Positions 1 to 9,780 of a stretch of DNA of 24,633 bases are shown one piece after another (position 1 is the stretch's first letter; every line of letters begins with the position of its first letter). Under the pieces are notes generated by a model. The model worked only from the letters and a program-made list of their open reading frames with translations, was not told the DNA's origin and did no database searches. Position numbers and translations under genes: made by a program. The stretch lies in NCBI GenBank assembly GCA_015501055.1, contig JADNYV010000511.1, positions 1 through 24,633 of the forward strand, written 5' to 3'. This stretch comes from Mucidula mucida. Lineage: Eukaryota > Basidiomycota > Agaricomycetes > Agaricales > Physalacriaceae.

Positions 1-337
1 CATTGCTATTCGGTGCACAGGCCGACTCCCAGAAGGGCTTGAAAGGTGGCCGTGTTGATGGCCTGCCCAGCTTTTTTCTTCTGGCAGCGAGAGCTCTGGA
101 AGCAACAGGCGCTTATTCTGTCACCGCACCTCTTGTGCCTCTCACGATACTGCTCGAGTCATATTCCTATGTCTTAAGATGGAAATTGTGCCCCCATATG
201 GATATTCTCCATTAATCGTTCCACAGCCTTACTGTGGGTCCATCGGGAATAGCGCCATCGCCCCGTTCATCCTGAGAGGTATAAATACTTTTCCAATCCT
301 CCCTTCCTCTACCCAACCTCTTCCTTCACGCCTTCAC
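1..337. other. Upstream region of the first gene, no supported gene
   Basis: I see no coding region with recognisable content here. Open frames exist but have no family resemblance and no supporting exon structure. The only usable signal is the TATA-like motif near 280, which belongs to the gene starting at 338. A gene ending just left of the window cannot be excluded. Confidence 0.4.
280..287 (+). promoter_or_regulatory. TATA box of the orphan gene
   Basis: TATAAATA lies 51-58 nt upstream of the ATG at 338. The pyrimidine-rich stretch from about 289 to 330 is a plausible transcription start zone. The spacing fits a core promoter with a short 5' untranslated region. Confidence 0.5.
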
Positions 338-1143
338 ATGAGCACGACTGTTACTTACCCAGCCAATCAGCCTGTCCAAGTTTTTCAAGTAGGTTCCACG
401 AGATTTCAAGTCTCTGGCACGTAGCTGACAGAAGATCTTAGCCAGGGCAGGCGGTTATCCTTCAAGTCAAGGCCTACACGATGGACGACGTACCCATCGC
501 GAAGAATACGCCCGTCATTATATACAACTCGTCTTCGTATAAGATTGACAGGAGAGCTAGTGTAAGCATCGCCTTTCGAGGCGAACAATGATCGCTTACT
601 GATTTGAATACACGTACTTGCAGAGTGCCACTGGAAATCCCAAACCCAGTGAAGTGGAGTACCACTACACTGTTTCTTTTACTGTCGACGAAGCGCAACT
701 TGGCGAGACTGCCTTCGATGTCATCAACGACGTCCAGCTCAGGCCGAAGCCCACAGGCAATCGCATTGAGAAAAGGTTGAAGGTACGTGTTCTCAACAGC
801 GGCCCACGCGAACAACGACTCATGACAGATTTTGAAGCCTGGCGACGCTTATGCCTATTTGAAAACTGCAGTCAAATATCGCGTGCGCGATCGGAAGGGA
901 TTATTTACCCATCAGGAAAACCTCAACGCTGGACAAGAGATCAAAATCGTGGATGGCCCAACCTCACAGGCAGTGCGTACATCGAAAACGTCCTTCTTTA
1001 GCATGCCAACTGACACGTTTTCCCCCCAGGGAAACCGTGAAACCGGCAGAGACTACTACTATGCCCCAGTGAGAGGCTGGGCGAAGGTGGTTGTCGTTCA
1101 TCGAGGAAAGCCCCTGGTCCATTCAGCCTTCCGAACAGCGTAG
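338..1143 (+). CDS. Orphan protein of 192 aa, five exons
   Basis: I do not recognise the family. The exon model is 338-388, 451-561, 624-782, 829-972 and 1030-1143. All introns are phase 0, 46-62 nt, with GT...AG ends, and the reading frame stays open across all four junctions to a TAG at 1141. The first intron contains a CTGAC branch-like motif. The predicted protein has no obvious signal peptide or membrane segment. Its composition suggests beta strands (ILQVKAYTMDDVPI, YHYTVSFTVDEAQL, WAKVVVVHRGKPL) and it ends in a basic, tyrosine-rich segment with DYYYAPVRGW. The start is chosen because it is the first ATG after a good TATA box. The first intron's acceptor could also be read at 445, but only the acceptor at 450 keeps the frame. 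The gene structure is well supported by frame conservation; the function is unknown. Confidence 0.7.
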
Positions 1144-1573
1144 TAGGGCGGCAAGGCGCAGTTGCATGACATGAATGATATGTCTCGTTTTACTTCTTCA
1201 ACGATATCCGATGTACTACCAGTGCGACGTAAATACAATAAACATTCTTACCCAAACGTTTCCTATTGGGACCGTGACTAGAGACATGCGGACGCATTTG
1301 GCCAACGCCTCGAAGCCAGTGGCTTCAGATGTAGACTTTAACACGCTGAATGCCGAATATTGTGCAGTCATGCAAAGAAGGATACGCATCGGTCGCCTCC
1401 ATGTAATAGGGCGTGGCGGTTGCGCTGATTGAGAGGCGCAGAGTCTGGTTCTGCCTCAGTCTGGACTCCCACGTTGCTCGCACTGCGTGGGAAGTACTAT
1501 AGCAAAGGTAACGTGATCGCATGTTTGTTTCGGTCGACCATGCGGCATCACATGTCCTTTTTTAACCACGACC
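1144..1573. other. Intergenic region between the orphan gene and the kinase gene
   Basis: This holds the 3' end of the gene at 338-1143 and the upstream region of the kinase. An AATAAA polyadenylation-type signal sits at 1237-1242, about 95 nt after the stop codon. No further gene is supported; short open frames on both strands lack family resemblance. A poly-T tract lies just before the kinase start, around 1558-1563. Confidence 0.4.
1237..1242 (+). terminator. Possible polyadenylation signal AATAAA
   Basis: AATAAA occurs about 95 nt downstream of the TAG of the orphan gene, in an A-rich context, which is a plausible distance for a fungal 3' UTR. Single hexamers occur by chance, so this is tentative. 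Confidence 0.35.
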
Positions 1574-3088
1574 ATGGAAAAAAGCGACTTGCAGGTGCGT
1601 GAGACGCGATATACGTGGACCCCCACTATATTGTGTTACAGATTGACCTCTCTTTGGACGGTAATGCTGTTCCTGGTACTCCGGAATTCAATCTTCTAAG
1701 GCGCATGAGATTCTGGGAAGACTCTGCACGACCTTGGTTGCTGGAACGCGGATACACGCTCTACAATCATTATTGCTTGAATGAAACAACCATACGTCGT
1801 GCCGGGTGCGGCCCTTATCTGCCAAATTTGAGCCCGTTAGGCGGGCAATTTCCGTATGCATTTCACGATGAGTGGTATGCATCATTCGAAGAGGATACAG
1901 GACATATTCCTTACTTGGCCCAAGCTTGGGTAAGAACTTTGCTATCAGCATACGAGAACGAAGTAACAGCTTTCATACAACAGGGACACGTCGTTTTCGC
2001 GCAGGACAAGGAACATCGTCATGTTGCAATGAAGCTCGTTCGACGGGAGAGCGAAGAGTCTCGTATTATGCAGTTCCTCTTCCAAGCTCAGAATGAAAAA
2101 CCTGAGCAGTACATTCCCGGAATTCTGCCAATCCTGGAAATCCTGCCATTTGCAGGTCACTGGCTCGTCGTCATGCCTCGGTGAGTATAGTAAACTATGC
2201 CTTCTACAACTGTCGACTTTCTGACCCTTATCAGATGGGGCGATCACATCTTCACTCCATGGTTCCACAGTGTCAAAGAAATCCTTGTCTTGATACACTC
2301 TCTACTGTCGGGTTTGGCGTTCTTACACGGCTCCGGGATCGTGCATAGAGTACGTGCATTCCGCGACTATCCCATCACACACTGACTACATGTAGGACAT
2401 TGCGTCACGTAATATAATGCTCAACCACTTCAGGCTTGATAGCCTGAATGGTGGACACCCGCTACGATCAGCCATGCGAGAGGATGGTCGAATGAAGTAC
2501 GCCTTATTCGATTTCAATCTCGCCTTGATGTTGCCCGAATCTGCCCCCCGCGCGTCCTTTCGCTTGCCACGCAAGGGCGGCTTCTTCGCCTCACTTGATG
2601 CTCCTCTGGATTTAGACCAAGGTGAATATGACTACGATCCCTTCGCATTTGACGTGGGGTGCTTGGGCATTATGTTCGAGGAGTTTTTCCGAGTGAGTGG
2701 CCCTTCAATCAGAACCTTGTGATTTGGTTCTTACTTACGACAGCACTCGACTCCCTTCGCGCCTATTCTGGCACCTCTAATTGACGGCATGGTGACCTGG
2801 GATGTTCGCACGCGGTTTACAGCGGAGCAAGCTTTGCAGTTTTTTGAGCAGCATGTCCCAAACCTCGATCAGCACATGTTGTATGCGATGCCGCGTAGAC
2901 ACGTCTACGAGGACAATGACTATTGGTCTGTGCTTCCGCCGGAATTCGTTCGGAAATGGGCGCATCTACGCGTACCGCCGGAGCCGATTACAAGGAAGAT
3001 ACTGCGCTGGATCTGTCGGTATCGAATTTGCGATATGCTCGTGCAAAGGATCAGACGCATAGTTCGCAGAGTGATCGGTTTGGTATAA
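1574..3088 (+). CDS. Protein-kinase-like protein, 438 aa, five exons, DFN in place of DFG
   Basis: The exon model is 1574-1594, 1642-2180, 2235-2349, 2396-2692 and 2744-3088; introns are 46-54 nt and the frame is kept throughout. Visible kinase motifs are VAMKLV with the ATP-binding lysine at about K138, the catalytic loop HRDIASRN at about 224-231 (split by the third intron between HR and D), and DFN at about 264-266 where DFG is usual. An APE/activation segment is not clear. About 130 residues precede the kinase lysine and resemble lineage-specific N-terminal extensions. The last 50 residues are rich in Arg and Ile and may be a basic tail. Catalytic Lys, Asp, Asn and the metal-binding Asp are all present, so activity is possible, but the missing Gly may make the activation loop atypical. 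The start MEKSDLQ is chosen because it splices in frame with the long second exon; an internal start inside that exon is an alternative. Confidence 0.75.
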
Positions 3089-3467
3089 TACTTGCTTTCA
3101 GTGGCTCCTTAGTTTCTACAAATCAGAGATGAGTAACCGTTTCAACGGCATGGCATTCATTATGAAGTTGGTGGAAAGCCTGCCACTAGATCGTCTCTCA
3201 CTTAAATTTGACTTTGGCTGTACAGCTTTCATTGCTCATTGGTCGTTCATTCCGTGGTTTTGAGATCATGCCCGTTGATCTTCACGTCCATATCCTCAAA
3301 CTTTGTCATGTCCTAAAATAATCGATTTCGGGTAGTCTAAATGTAATCGTCGTACATGCCCATTAAGTTTGGGAGTACAGGTCAAAAGTATATGCCTTCG
3401 ACGTCGAGACCTCGTCTTCACGAGGCTCCGGCAGAATGATTACATGGAGTTTGCTTTATAAGCCTCT
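3089..3467. other. Intergenic region, nothing supported
   Basis: AT-moderate sequence between the kinase stop and the F-box-like fragment on the opposite strand. It should hold the 3' UTRs of both convergent genes. I see no coding signal, RNA gene or repeat. Confidence 0.4.
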
Positions 3468-3875
3468 CTACGGGGCAACCGTCACTTTCGGGACATGCGA
3501 TACAAACGAGAGGAGCTTCCGTAGAGGCGCTGAATATTCGCTTTGGTAGCGTATGTAGTGCTCAGGGATGAAGGTCACCTTCTGTAGGGTACATCGCGAT
3601 CTCTCCACGAACGCACGAAAATCCTCGCAGTCCGTTTCGGTCAGCTCGACATCTTCGGACGCGCCCCGGAGCGTAAACATCCGGAGCGCAGGACATTGCA
3701 TACACGACAGGACGGCGAGGGAGCTGCGTATTTTGAGGAAAGTAAGGTGCGCGAAGACGTAAATAGAGGAGGGTGTCGGAAGAAGATATGGATCGGAGGC
3801 CTGATAGAAGTTATCTCGGCAGGTGTCCGTGAAGGACACAAGGTTCCGACATTGAGATATGATAAGGTAGACGAC
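3468..3875 (-). pseudogene. C-terminal fragment of an F-box/LRR-like protein
   Basis: One open segment on the minus strand, ending at TAG 3468-3470, resembles the leucine-rich C-terminal part of agaricomycete F-box proteins. Typical elements are CRNLVSFTDTC, then FAHLTFLKIRSSLAVL, then MQCPALRMFTLRGA, and finally an acidic stretch followed by FRAFVERSRCTLQKVTFI. No F-box and no start ATG are visible. The frame closes at a TGA at 3876-3878, so either an intron acceptor lies near 3874 and the remaining exons are not recognisable, or the gene is truncated. The transposase relic begins only about 240 bp further upstream, which favours truncation. Function as a ubiquitin-ligase adaptor is family inference only. 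Confidence 0.4.
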
Positions 3876-4113
3876 TCACAGACGTAACGTACCCTGAGGA
3901 CCCTGAGTCACAGTGTGACGGTCGCGCCAAATCGGGCTGATCACCTTCGTGCGCACCAATGATTCATTAACGATACGTGTTTCCCGTGCTTTAGCCACAT
4001 ATAAACTTCATGAGTTTGTTAAAATAGTAGCAATTGTGTCAGAAATGAAAGGTATAAGCTCATTTTCAAAAATTGAGGATGTAGTTCATTAAATACTGAT
4101 AATTTACGTGCTT

Positions 4114-5558
4114 TTAAGCCATTCCGGCCTCTTCAAGCTCATCCAAGATGGTCTCAGGAAGAACCCGATGACCTCTATACTTTCTAGAGGCCCATTCCGC
4201 CTGACAACCATTAAGTCCACGCCCGTAAGCATCTACAAAGCGAAAAGCACGATTAAAGAACCTATTCAAAAGTCAGTTAAGATTACACTCAAGGATAGAG
4301 ACATACCGGCGGATCGTAACCAAGGGTATCTCTTCCAGTGCTTTCAGGGCATTCCTCTGCAAGTCCTCTTCCTTCGACGACTCCTCATTCAGCCGGTATA
4401 ATCGCTTTGCGTACCCCCAGCACTGCTCGATTGGGTTGAGCTCACAATGAAACTTTGGCAGAAAGATCACTGCAACACCACGAGCCGCGCAAGCCGTTTC
4501 AAGAAGCGACTGAACACCAGCAAAATCAGGCTGATTGAAGAGGATTTGACGCACACAACAGTCCTTCACAGCCTCACCACCAGCACACTTGAAATTCTTG
4601 CACTTGGCCCGCAATCCACCTTGCTTGATGGGTGTTGTAAACAGTTTACAATCAAAACCACGTTCAATGAGAATCTGGTCCATGCCTTTGAACATAGCGG
4701 GATTGCCCCTTAGGAGCATCCTTCCATCGGTATCCAAGAGACTTGAGGTATCACTGAGCTGTGCAAACGGTTATGGTCTTGGTGATCCCATACTTGTCCT
4801 TCACCTCTGACCGGCCCAAATACTCGACCACCTTGAGTGCGGTGATGTCCTTTCCCAGCTCCTGCAGATGTAGATTGATATCTTGTGCGAGATCCTGATT
4901 GACAAGCATGGACTCTTTAAATGATCCATAAGGGTTAATAGGCAACATTGTCCGGTCTGCAATATATGTGCGCACAAGATGATGGAGTACTCGGGCGCAG
5001 TAGACACCTTGGCCAAGAAAAACAGCTGCCTGAAGCAATGATGCCGCCCAACATCCATGAGTTGCGCTGAGAGAACTGGTGTAGTCTGCAAGCATGGCCT
5101 GCATACCAAGCATGCGATAATGGGTAAAGGGATCAAAATAGACATTGACGTGACCGGGACCGTTCTTGCAATGTGGGCGCAACTTCTTGCGCACGTCTTT
5201 CAATCCGCTGAGTGCAGTGTCAATAGACAGTGCCACGCGAAGCTTTTCGAAGCCATCAGGCAGGTACTCTAATGGGTCCAACAATGGTGGAGGATCCGAT
5301 GATGATGAGTCTGATGTGTTCTGTGGGAATGCAGATGGTGATGGAGGGAAGCGCAAATCATCCTGATGATCATCCTCTGGGTCCAAAGCACCAGACGAGA
5401 TAGATGACACGTCGGACACATTGGACGCGTCAGACGCGCTGAAGAGGCTGGCTGTTTCAACGAGAAAGGGCGTGCTGTCATTAAGAGTCCCAAACCGAAG
5501 GACTGAGCCAGTATCTTCAATTTCTTCAAGGCTAACGGGGGTGGGAACGCGAGGTGGA
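4114..5558 (-). pseudogene. DDE transposase relic, internally deleted and frameshifted
   Basis: The remains of a DNA-transposon transposase of a family common in agaricomycetes. The N-terminal part (about 5558-4751) contains an acidic Ser-rich start, the segment HGCWAASLLQAAVFLGQGVY and a helical segment ending KDKYGITKTITVCTAQ. It then breaks: the C-terminal part (about 4765-4307) is in a different frame and starts near LLDTDGRMLLRGNP. The usual middle of the protein, where the first catalytic Asp residues sit, is missing. The C-terminal part keeps FKCAGGEAVKDCCVRQILF and FLPKFHCELNPIEQCWGYAK, the region with the catalytic acidic residue. A 45-nt intron (4262-4306) joins it to a last exon ending at TAA 4114-4116. 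A second frameshift lies near 5440-5460. The 5' end is cut by the LTR at 5559. It cannot encode an active enzyme. Confidence 0.75.
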
Positions 5559-6087
5559 TGTTAGTAACTGACTAAGCCACAAGACTCAACCAGGTACCAC
5601 AGCAAGAACTAAGGAAGAAAGTGTTCGCGTTCGTAAGACTAGGCTAGGCCAGGTGTATAAACGAGATCGGAACTAAAGTACAATGATACTATACTACTGC
5701 TTATATACTAGTAAGCCTGTGTTTGGGACTCCTTGTCCATACATGTTTCCGCTAGGGGTAGCTCCACGCCCTTGACCCAGTGTTGTATGCTACTAGTCTG
5801 TGAAACCATTAAATACGAGTGGTAACTGCATGTAAGTAATAATACTGAAACAACCATGTGTGCTACGAGTGTTGGTGGTGTGTATACAATGGGGAATCCA
5901 TGAGGTATCAGCATGTATGATGTCATCCATGTGTTAGGCGTGTGTCCGACATGAGTACGGCTTCGGTAATGAACAGGAGTATGATCAGTAACGAAACAGA
6001 TGATGAAACAGTCCGTTGGTTGATAAGACAAGCCCCCGATAAGATATGATAAGATGTGAAAATGTGAAAATATGGCGATTCATCACA
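5559..6087 (-). repeat. LTR1, 3' LTR of element A
   Basis: About 529 bp. Plus-strand ends are TGTTAG...TCACA; in most other copies the second end is ...TAACA, giving 5-bp terminal inverted repeats TGTTA/TAACA. It interrupts the transposase relic on its left. A TATATAA motif (sense) lies at 5701-5707, followed by the transcript-start segment found in the other copies. Confidence 0.9.
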
Positions 6088-6101
6088 TCACCCCCTCCTT
6101 A
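6088..6101 (-). other. Polypurine tract of element A
   Basis: In sense, TAAGGAGGGGGTGA lies directly against the 3' LTR. This is where plus-strand DNA synthesis is primed in LTR elements. The stop codon TAA of the integrase/chromodomain frame overlaps its 5' end, so pol has essentially no 3' untranslated spacer. Confidence 0.8.
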
Positions 6102-7190
6102 AGGCGCAAATTCCATTCTGCGCCAGAGTCGCTCCATAAGGGCCGCAGAGGGTAGCATGACGTCAAGGGGTTTGGTGTCAGGCGGTGGCATGGGTCGGAA
6201 TAGATGTGATGGAAATTGTGACATGGGAACTTCAATGCGAGCAAGCGCGGGTGGCTTCGGCTTGTTCGGATATTGTTGGTAAAAATCACTAATAGCTTCA
6301 TCAGCATTTTTGAGATTGCATGCCGGTTCCCATGTCTGCTCATGTGTACTATAACCCTTCCAGTGAACCTTGTATTGAAAACCCCTATGGTACTTTCGGG
6401 AATTAACCACTTTCTCAACCTCCCATTCCGGTTCGGCTCCTTCCAGCACAGGTGGTGGACGCATGTTTTGGGATTGCGTCGAAAATTGGGGCTTGTGGTA
6501 AGGCGTCAACAGGGCCTCATTGAACACGGGATGGATGCTTTTCCACGTGTGAGGAATCTGGAGCTTGTAAGAGCTCGTCCCGACTTTTTTGATCACTTTG
6601 AACGGCCCGAAGTGTTTGTCATCGAGCTTCTTCATTGGTCGGTCCGTGCTGAGATTTGTCCCTTCCAGCCATACTTTGTTGCCCGCCTTGTATTCTACTG
6701 CGTCTGTCCGCTTCCTGTCATAAAACCGTTTCATATCCTCCTTTGCCATCTTCAATGCTGACCCCACTTCGTCCCATGTTTTCCTTATGCCGTCGGCAAA
6801 CTCCTGCGCAGTCTCGTTTCTCATGCCGTTTTCGGAGCGGTGCCTTTGTAGGGATGTCTACCCATATCTGCGAAGAACGGAGTAACCTTGATTGCTGAGT
6901 GAACCCGATCGTTGTAAACAAATTCAGCAGAGGGTAGCCATTTGTGCCAGTCGTTCTGATGGTAGTTGACAAATAACCGTAAGAAATGTTCTATCTCTTG
7001 GTTCAACCACTCTGTCTGTCCATTTGCCTGTGGATGATACGCGTTGTAAAGTTTCCTTGATGCCCAACAGCCGGTACAACTCCTTCATAAACGTGAGTAT
7101 ATTGCGGACCTCGATCATGTATCATCTGTTGTGGCATCCCATGTATGGGGAAAATACGATCACGGTAAATGCGGGCCATGCCTTCCGACG
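6099..7190 (-). pseudogene. Element A integrase C-terminal half with chromodomain
   Basis: An open segment of 241 codons (6824-6099) carries the integrase C-terminal domain (GNKVWLEGTNLSTD, FGPFKVIKKVG, IHPVFNEALLTPYH) and then a chromodomain (WEVEKVVNSRKYHRGF, YKVHWKGY, TWEPACNL), with the aromatic positions of the methyl-lysine cage present. A proline-rich tail of about 55 residues follows. Upstream, the integrase core (7190-6825) is broken by one-base indels relative to copies B and C: the segment with ELYRLLGIK and the EIEHFLRLFVNYH helix are in different frames. In chromoviruses the chromodomain steers integration to marked chromatin. Confidence 0.8.
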
Positions 7191-8150
7191 TCAGAGTGGT
7201 ATGTGTTGGTATAATGTGTAATCACTTTGTGAAGTGGTCCACAGATGTGCTGATCGCATTGTATCCTCCCGACTCCGGTAACTCCCAATCATGTCCGTCC
7301 CTACTATCTCCCATGGCTTGTGTGATACATCAATGGGATGAAGGGGTGCGGCCGGCTTCGTGCGATGTGACTTTGTGGCCTGACATTTTTGGCATCCTTC
7401 TACGTATTCGCGGACATCTCGGCTGATTCTGGGCCACCAATAGGTGTGTGTGATCAACTCAAGGGTCTTGTATCGTCCCGGATGTCCTGCAAGCTGTGCA
7501 TCATGGTGCATTCCAATAACTCTTCCCCGCAATTCCTTGTCCTTCGGTATGTAAATATGTTCTTTCCACATAATAAGTCCATTTTCCTTCTTTTCCCATC
7601 CTTTTTCTTTGTTTTCTAATGCTTTTTGTACGTATCTGTCTTTGTTTCCTTTTCTTTGTTTGATTTTGTTAAGTAATTCGTCCTCCGGTGTATCTACTGT
7701 ATGTAAAGAAAATTGAATTTGTGAAATAAAAAACTCTGGTTTGAGCAAAACAATGTTTTCGTTATCTTTTCCCCCCTTCTCAAGGCCTGTCATCCTTGAC
7801 AAGGCATCAGCTTTTCCCATCGTCCTGCCTGGCTTATGAATCATCTGTATGTCATATTCCGCCAACTCCGTAACCCATCGCGCCTGCCTCCGATTCAACT
7901 TCTGCGGTTTCCTGAAGTACTGAAGATTTTGATGATCGGTGAAAACCTCCACTGTCTCCTTAGCGCCTAGGAGATATTGCCGCCAGTTGTTGATCGAGTC
8001 CATAATAGCCATCATCTCTTTGTCATAGATCTCATAATTGCGCTCCACTTCGTTCAGCACGCGAGACCAAAAGGCTACTGGTCTCCATTTTCCGTCAACA
8101 AACTGGGAAAGAACCGCCCCGTTCGCATAGTTTGAGAAGTCCGCCTCGAC
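7191..8150 (-). pseudogene. Element A RNase H and integrase N-terminal half
   Basis: This begins directly after an in-frame TGA at 8153-8151. The RNase H-like part has VEADFSNYANGAVLS, YDKEMMAIMDSINNWRQYL and FTDHQNLQYF. A linker and the integrase zinc-binding region follow (GHPGRYKTLELITHTYWWP, then EGCQKCQATK), and the first catalytic Asp is in VGTDMIG at 7293-7295. A one-base deletion just after this (around 7285-7290), shared with copy C but not B, throws the frame out. Read-through would be needed for a continuous pol product. Confidence 0.8.
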
Positions 8151-9226
8151 TCAAAACTTGCCGTCGTCGTGTGGTACGATCAGAACGGGTTCTTCCGTCA
8201 TCCTCCGTTTCAACTCCTCAAACGCCTCGTGTTGCTCCATACCCCAAACCCATTCACCCTTCCCAGTCAGCGAGGTCAATGGCTTTGCTACTCCCGCAAA
8301 TCCCCGGATGAAACGTTGGTAGAAGTTGCAGAAGCCCAGAAATGACTGTACTTCCTTCTTCTTCGTCGGCTCCTTCCATTCCTTTACTACGGCCACTTTT
8401 GCCGATCCATCTTCACTTCTCCTCCCCCAACAATAACTCCCAAGTAGTCTACAGTATGTGCCTCAAAACTACATTTCTCGGGTTTTAAATACAGCTTATT
8501 TACTCGCAATATCTCTAGTACTCGTCGTACAATATGCCTATGTTCTTCTAATGTGTTCGTAAAAATAAGTATGTCGTCTAAGTAAACTATAACATGTCCT
8601 TCATCAATCAACTCCTTCAGAATGTGATTCATGAACGATTGGAATGTTGCCGGCGAGTTTGTAAGTCCGAAGAACATGACTGAGGGCTCGAACAGGCCTC
8701 GGTTTGTTCTAAACACCGCTTTCCACTCATCACCTTCTTTGATCCGGATGTTATTGTAACCCCATCGGACATCCATCTTTGTGAAAACCTTTGCTCCCTT
8801 CAACTTGTCGATAAGCTCCTGAATCAACGGCAAGGGGTATCGGTTCTTGATTGTCATGTCGTTTAACTTTTGATAATCCTGTACTGGCCGAAGGCTTCCA
8901 TCCTTCTTTTTGACAAAGAAGAAGGGTGATGCCATAGGGGAAATTAATGGCCGTATACGTCCCGTCCGTATGTTTTCTTCCAGGAACTCATCTAACGCCT
9001 TTTGCTCGGATGGGCTAAGGGGATAAACCTTGCAGTCAACCGGTTTGGAACCAGGCGTAAGTTCTATCGCGTGATCCCAGGGTCTTCGCTCCGGTAGCTT
9101 GTCAAAGCCCGCCGTGCTAAATACATCGGAGAATTCCTCAATGTAAGGTGCAGCAGCGGATGAAGGCTGTTGTGATCTCAGCTTTTCACCGCTTTTGCGA
9201 TAGTTGTCCCAGTCCATCCAGAACAA
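8151..9226 (-). pseudogene. Element A reverse transcriptase
   Basis: The RT frame runs from about 9226 to 8387, with [33 protein letters not shown] (first catalytic Asp), [17 protein letters not shown] and the active-site motif YLDD. At about 8395 a one-base deletion (KMDRQKWP instead of the frame kept in copy C) shifts the frame. The thumb/connection part, VQSFLGFCNFYQRFIRG, continues in 8396-8151 and ends in TGA. The RT core residues are intact; the product is broken by the frameshift. Confidence 0.85.
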
Positions 9227-9774
9227 ACGCTTAGGGTTCCATCCGCATTGTAGACAGGGAGCTTGACCGGTAACTCCTTGATCGGGAGTCCGTTCTTCTC
9301 GACGAATTCTTTATTGACGCAAGAACCCGTTGCTCCACTGTCAAGAAGGGCACTTGTTTCCCATTCAGAGCCTGTGTGTACGCTCTCTATGGTTACTCAA
9401 AGTTTCATGTCCTGCCCCTTTGTTCCCCGGATGTACTTCCTCGACTTTTTCAACTCCGTCACAACTTCCACCGCAGCTTCCTTTGTCAACGCTCTGATCG
9501 CCATCACCTTCTCTTCCGTTGCTTCTCTCTCTCTCCGCTCCGGCATCCATGCTCTCAAAATTCCCACTGCTCTCGGCACGTCATCCTCTCTTAGCCTTTG
9601 TGCTACCCACTCAGGCGTGTTTGGTTCGTATCTTTCTTTCGCAGGTTTTGGTGGTAAAATCGTCGATGATATTTTAGATGCCTTAGTACCAGTACTATAA
9701 ATAAATTCTGCATCTGACAACCCTTCCCTTGATAGCTGCTCCGGCAGGACTGCGTCTACTGCGGGAGCTTCGCA
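9227..9774 (-). pseudogene. Element A protease region, with deletion towards RT
   Basis: This is the start of pol after the frameshift site. About 120 codons (SDAEFIYSTGTKASKI onward) lead to an in-frame TGA at 9397-9399, after which the frame continues with a retropepsin-like active site, [20 protein letters not shown] (about 9320-9290). It proceeds to [11 protein letters not shown] and then passes within a few codons, with a frame change, into the segment preceding RT. The usual protease C-terminal half with its ILG...WL motif is missing, so about 100 codons appear deleted. The deletion makes element A defective independently of its stops. Confidence 0.7.
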
Positions 9775-9780
9775 AAACCC
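9738..9780 (-). promoter_or_regulatory. Putative -1 ribosomal frameshift signal at the gag/pol overlap
   Basis: In sense, the slippery heptamer GGGTTTT (9780-9774) sits in the X_XXY_YYZ phase of the gag frame (G GGT TTT). A 5-nt spacer GCGAA follows, then a hairpin: GCTCC-C-GCAG (9768-9759) pairs with CTGC-C-GGAGC (9747-9738), with one C/C mismatch and an 11-nt loop that contains the gag stop TAG (9758-9756). A further GAC/GTC pairing is possible inside the loop. Slipping back one base enters exactly the frame that runs into protease. This is the architecture known for -1 gag-pol frameshifting in retroelements; function is inferred. Confidence 0.7.

Noticed and set aside
1925..1970. A possible extra intron in the kinase gene (GTAAGAAC...AACAG)
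   Set aside because: Reading straight through keeps the frame and leads smoothly into the kinase N-lobe strand with VAMKLV; a 40-nt intron would disrupt the frame.
6273..6761. Long plus-strand open frames opposite the integrase/chromodomain region (also 19971-20423 and 14797-15249 minus)
   Set aside because: They are antisense shadows of pol, repeated wherever the pol segment is repeated, with no family resemblance.
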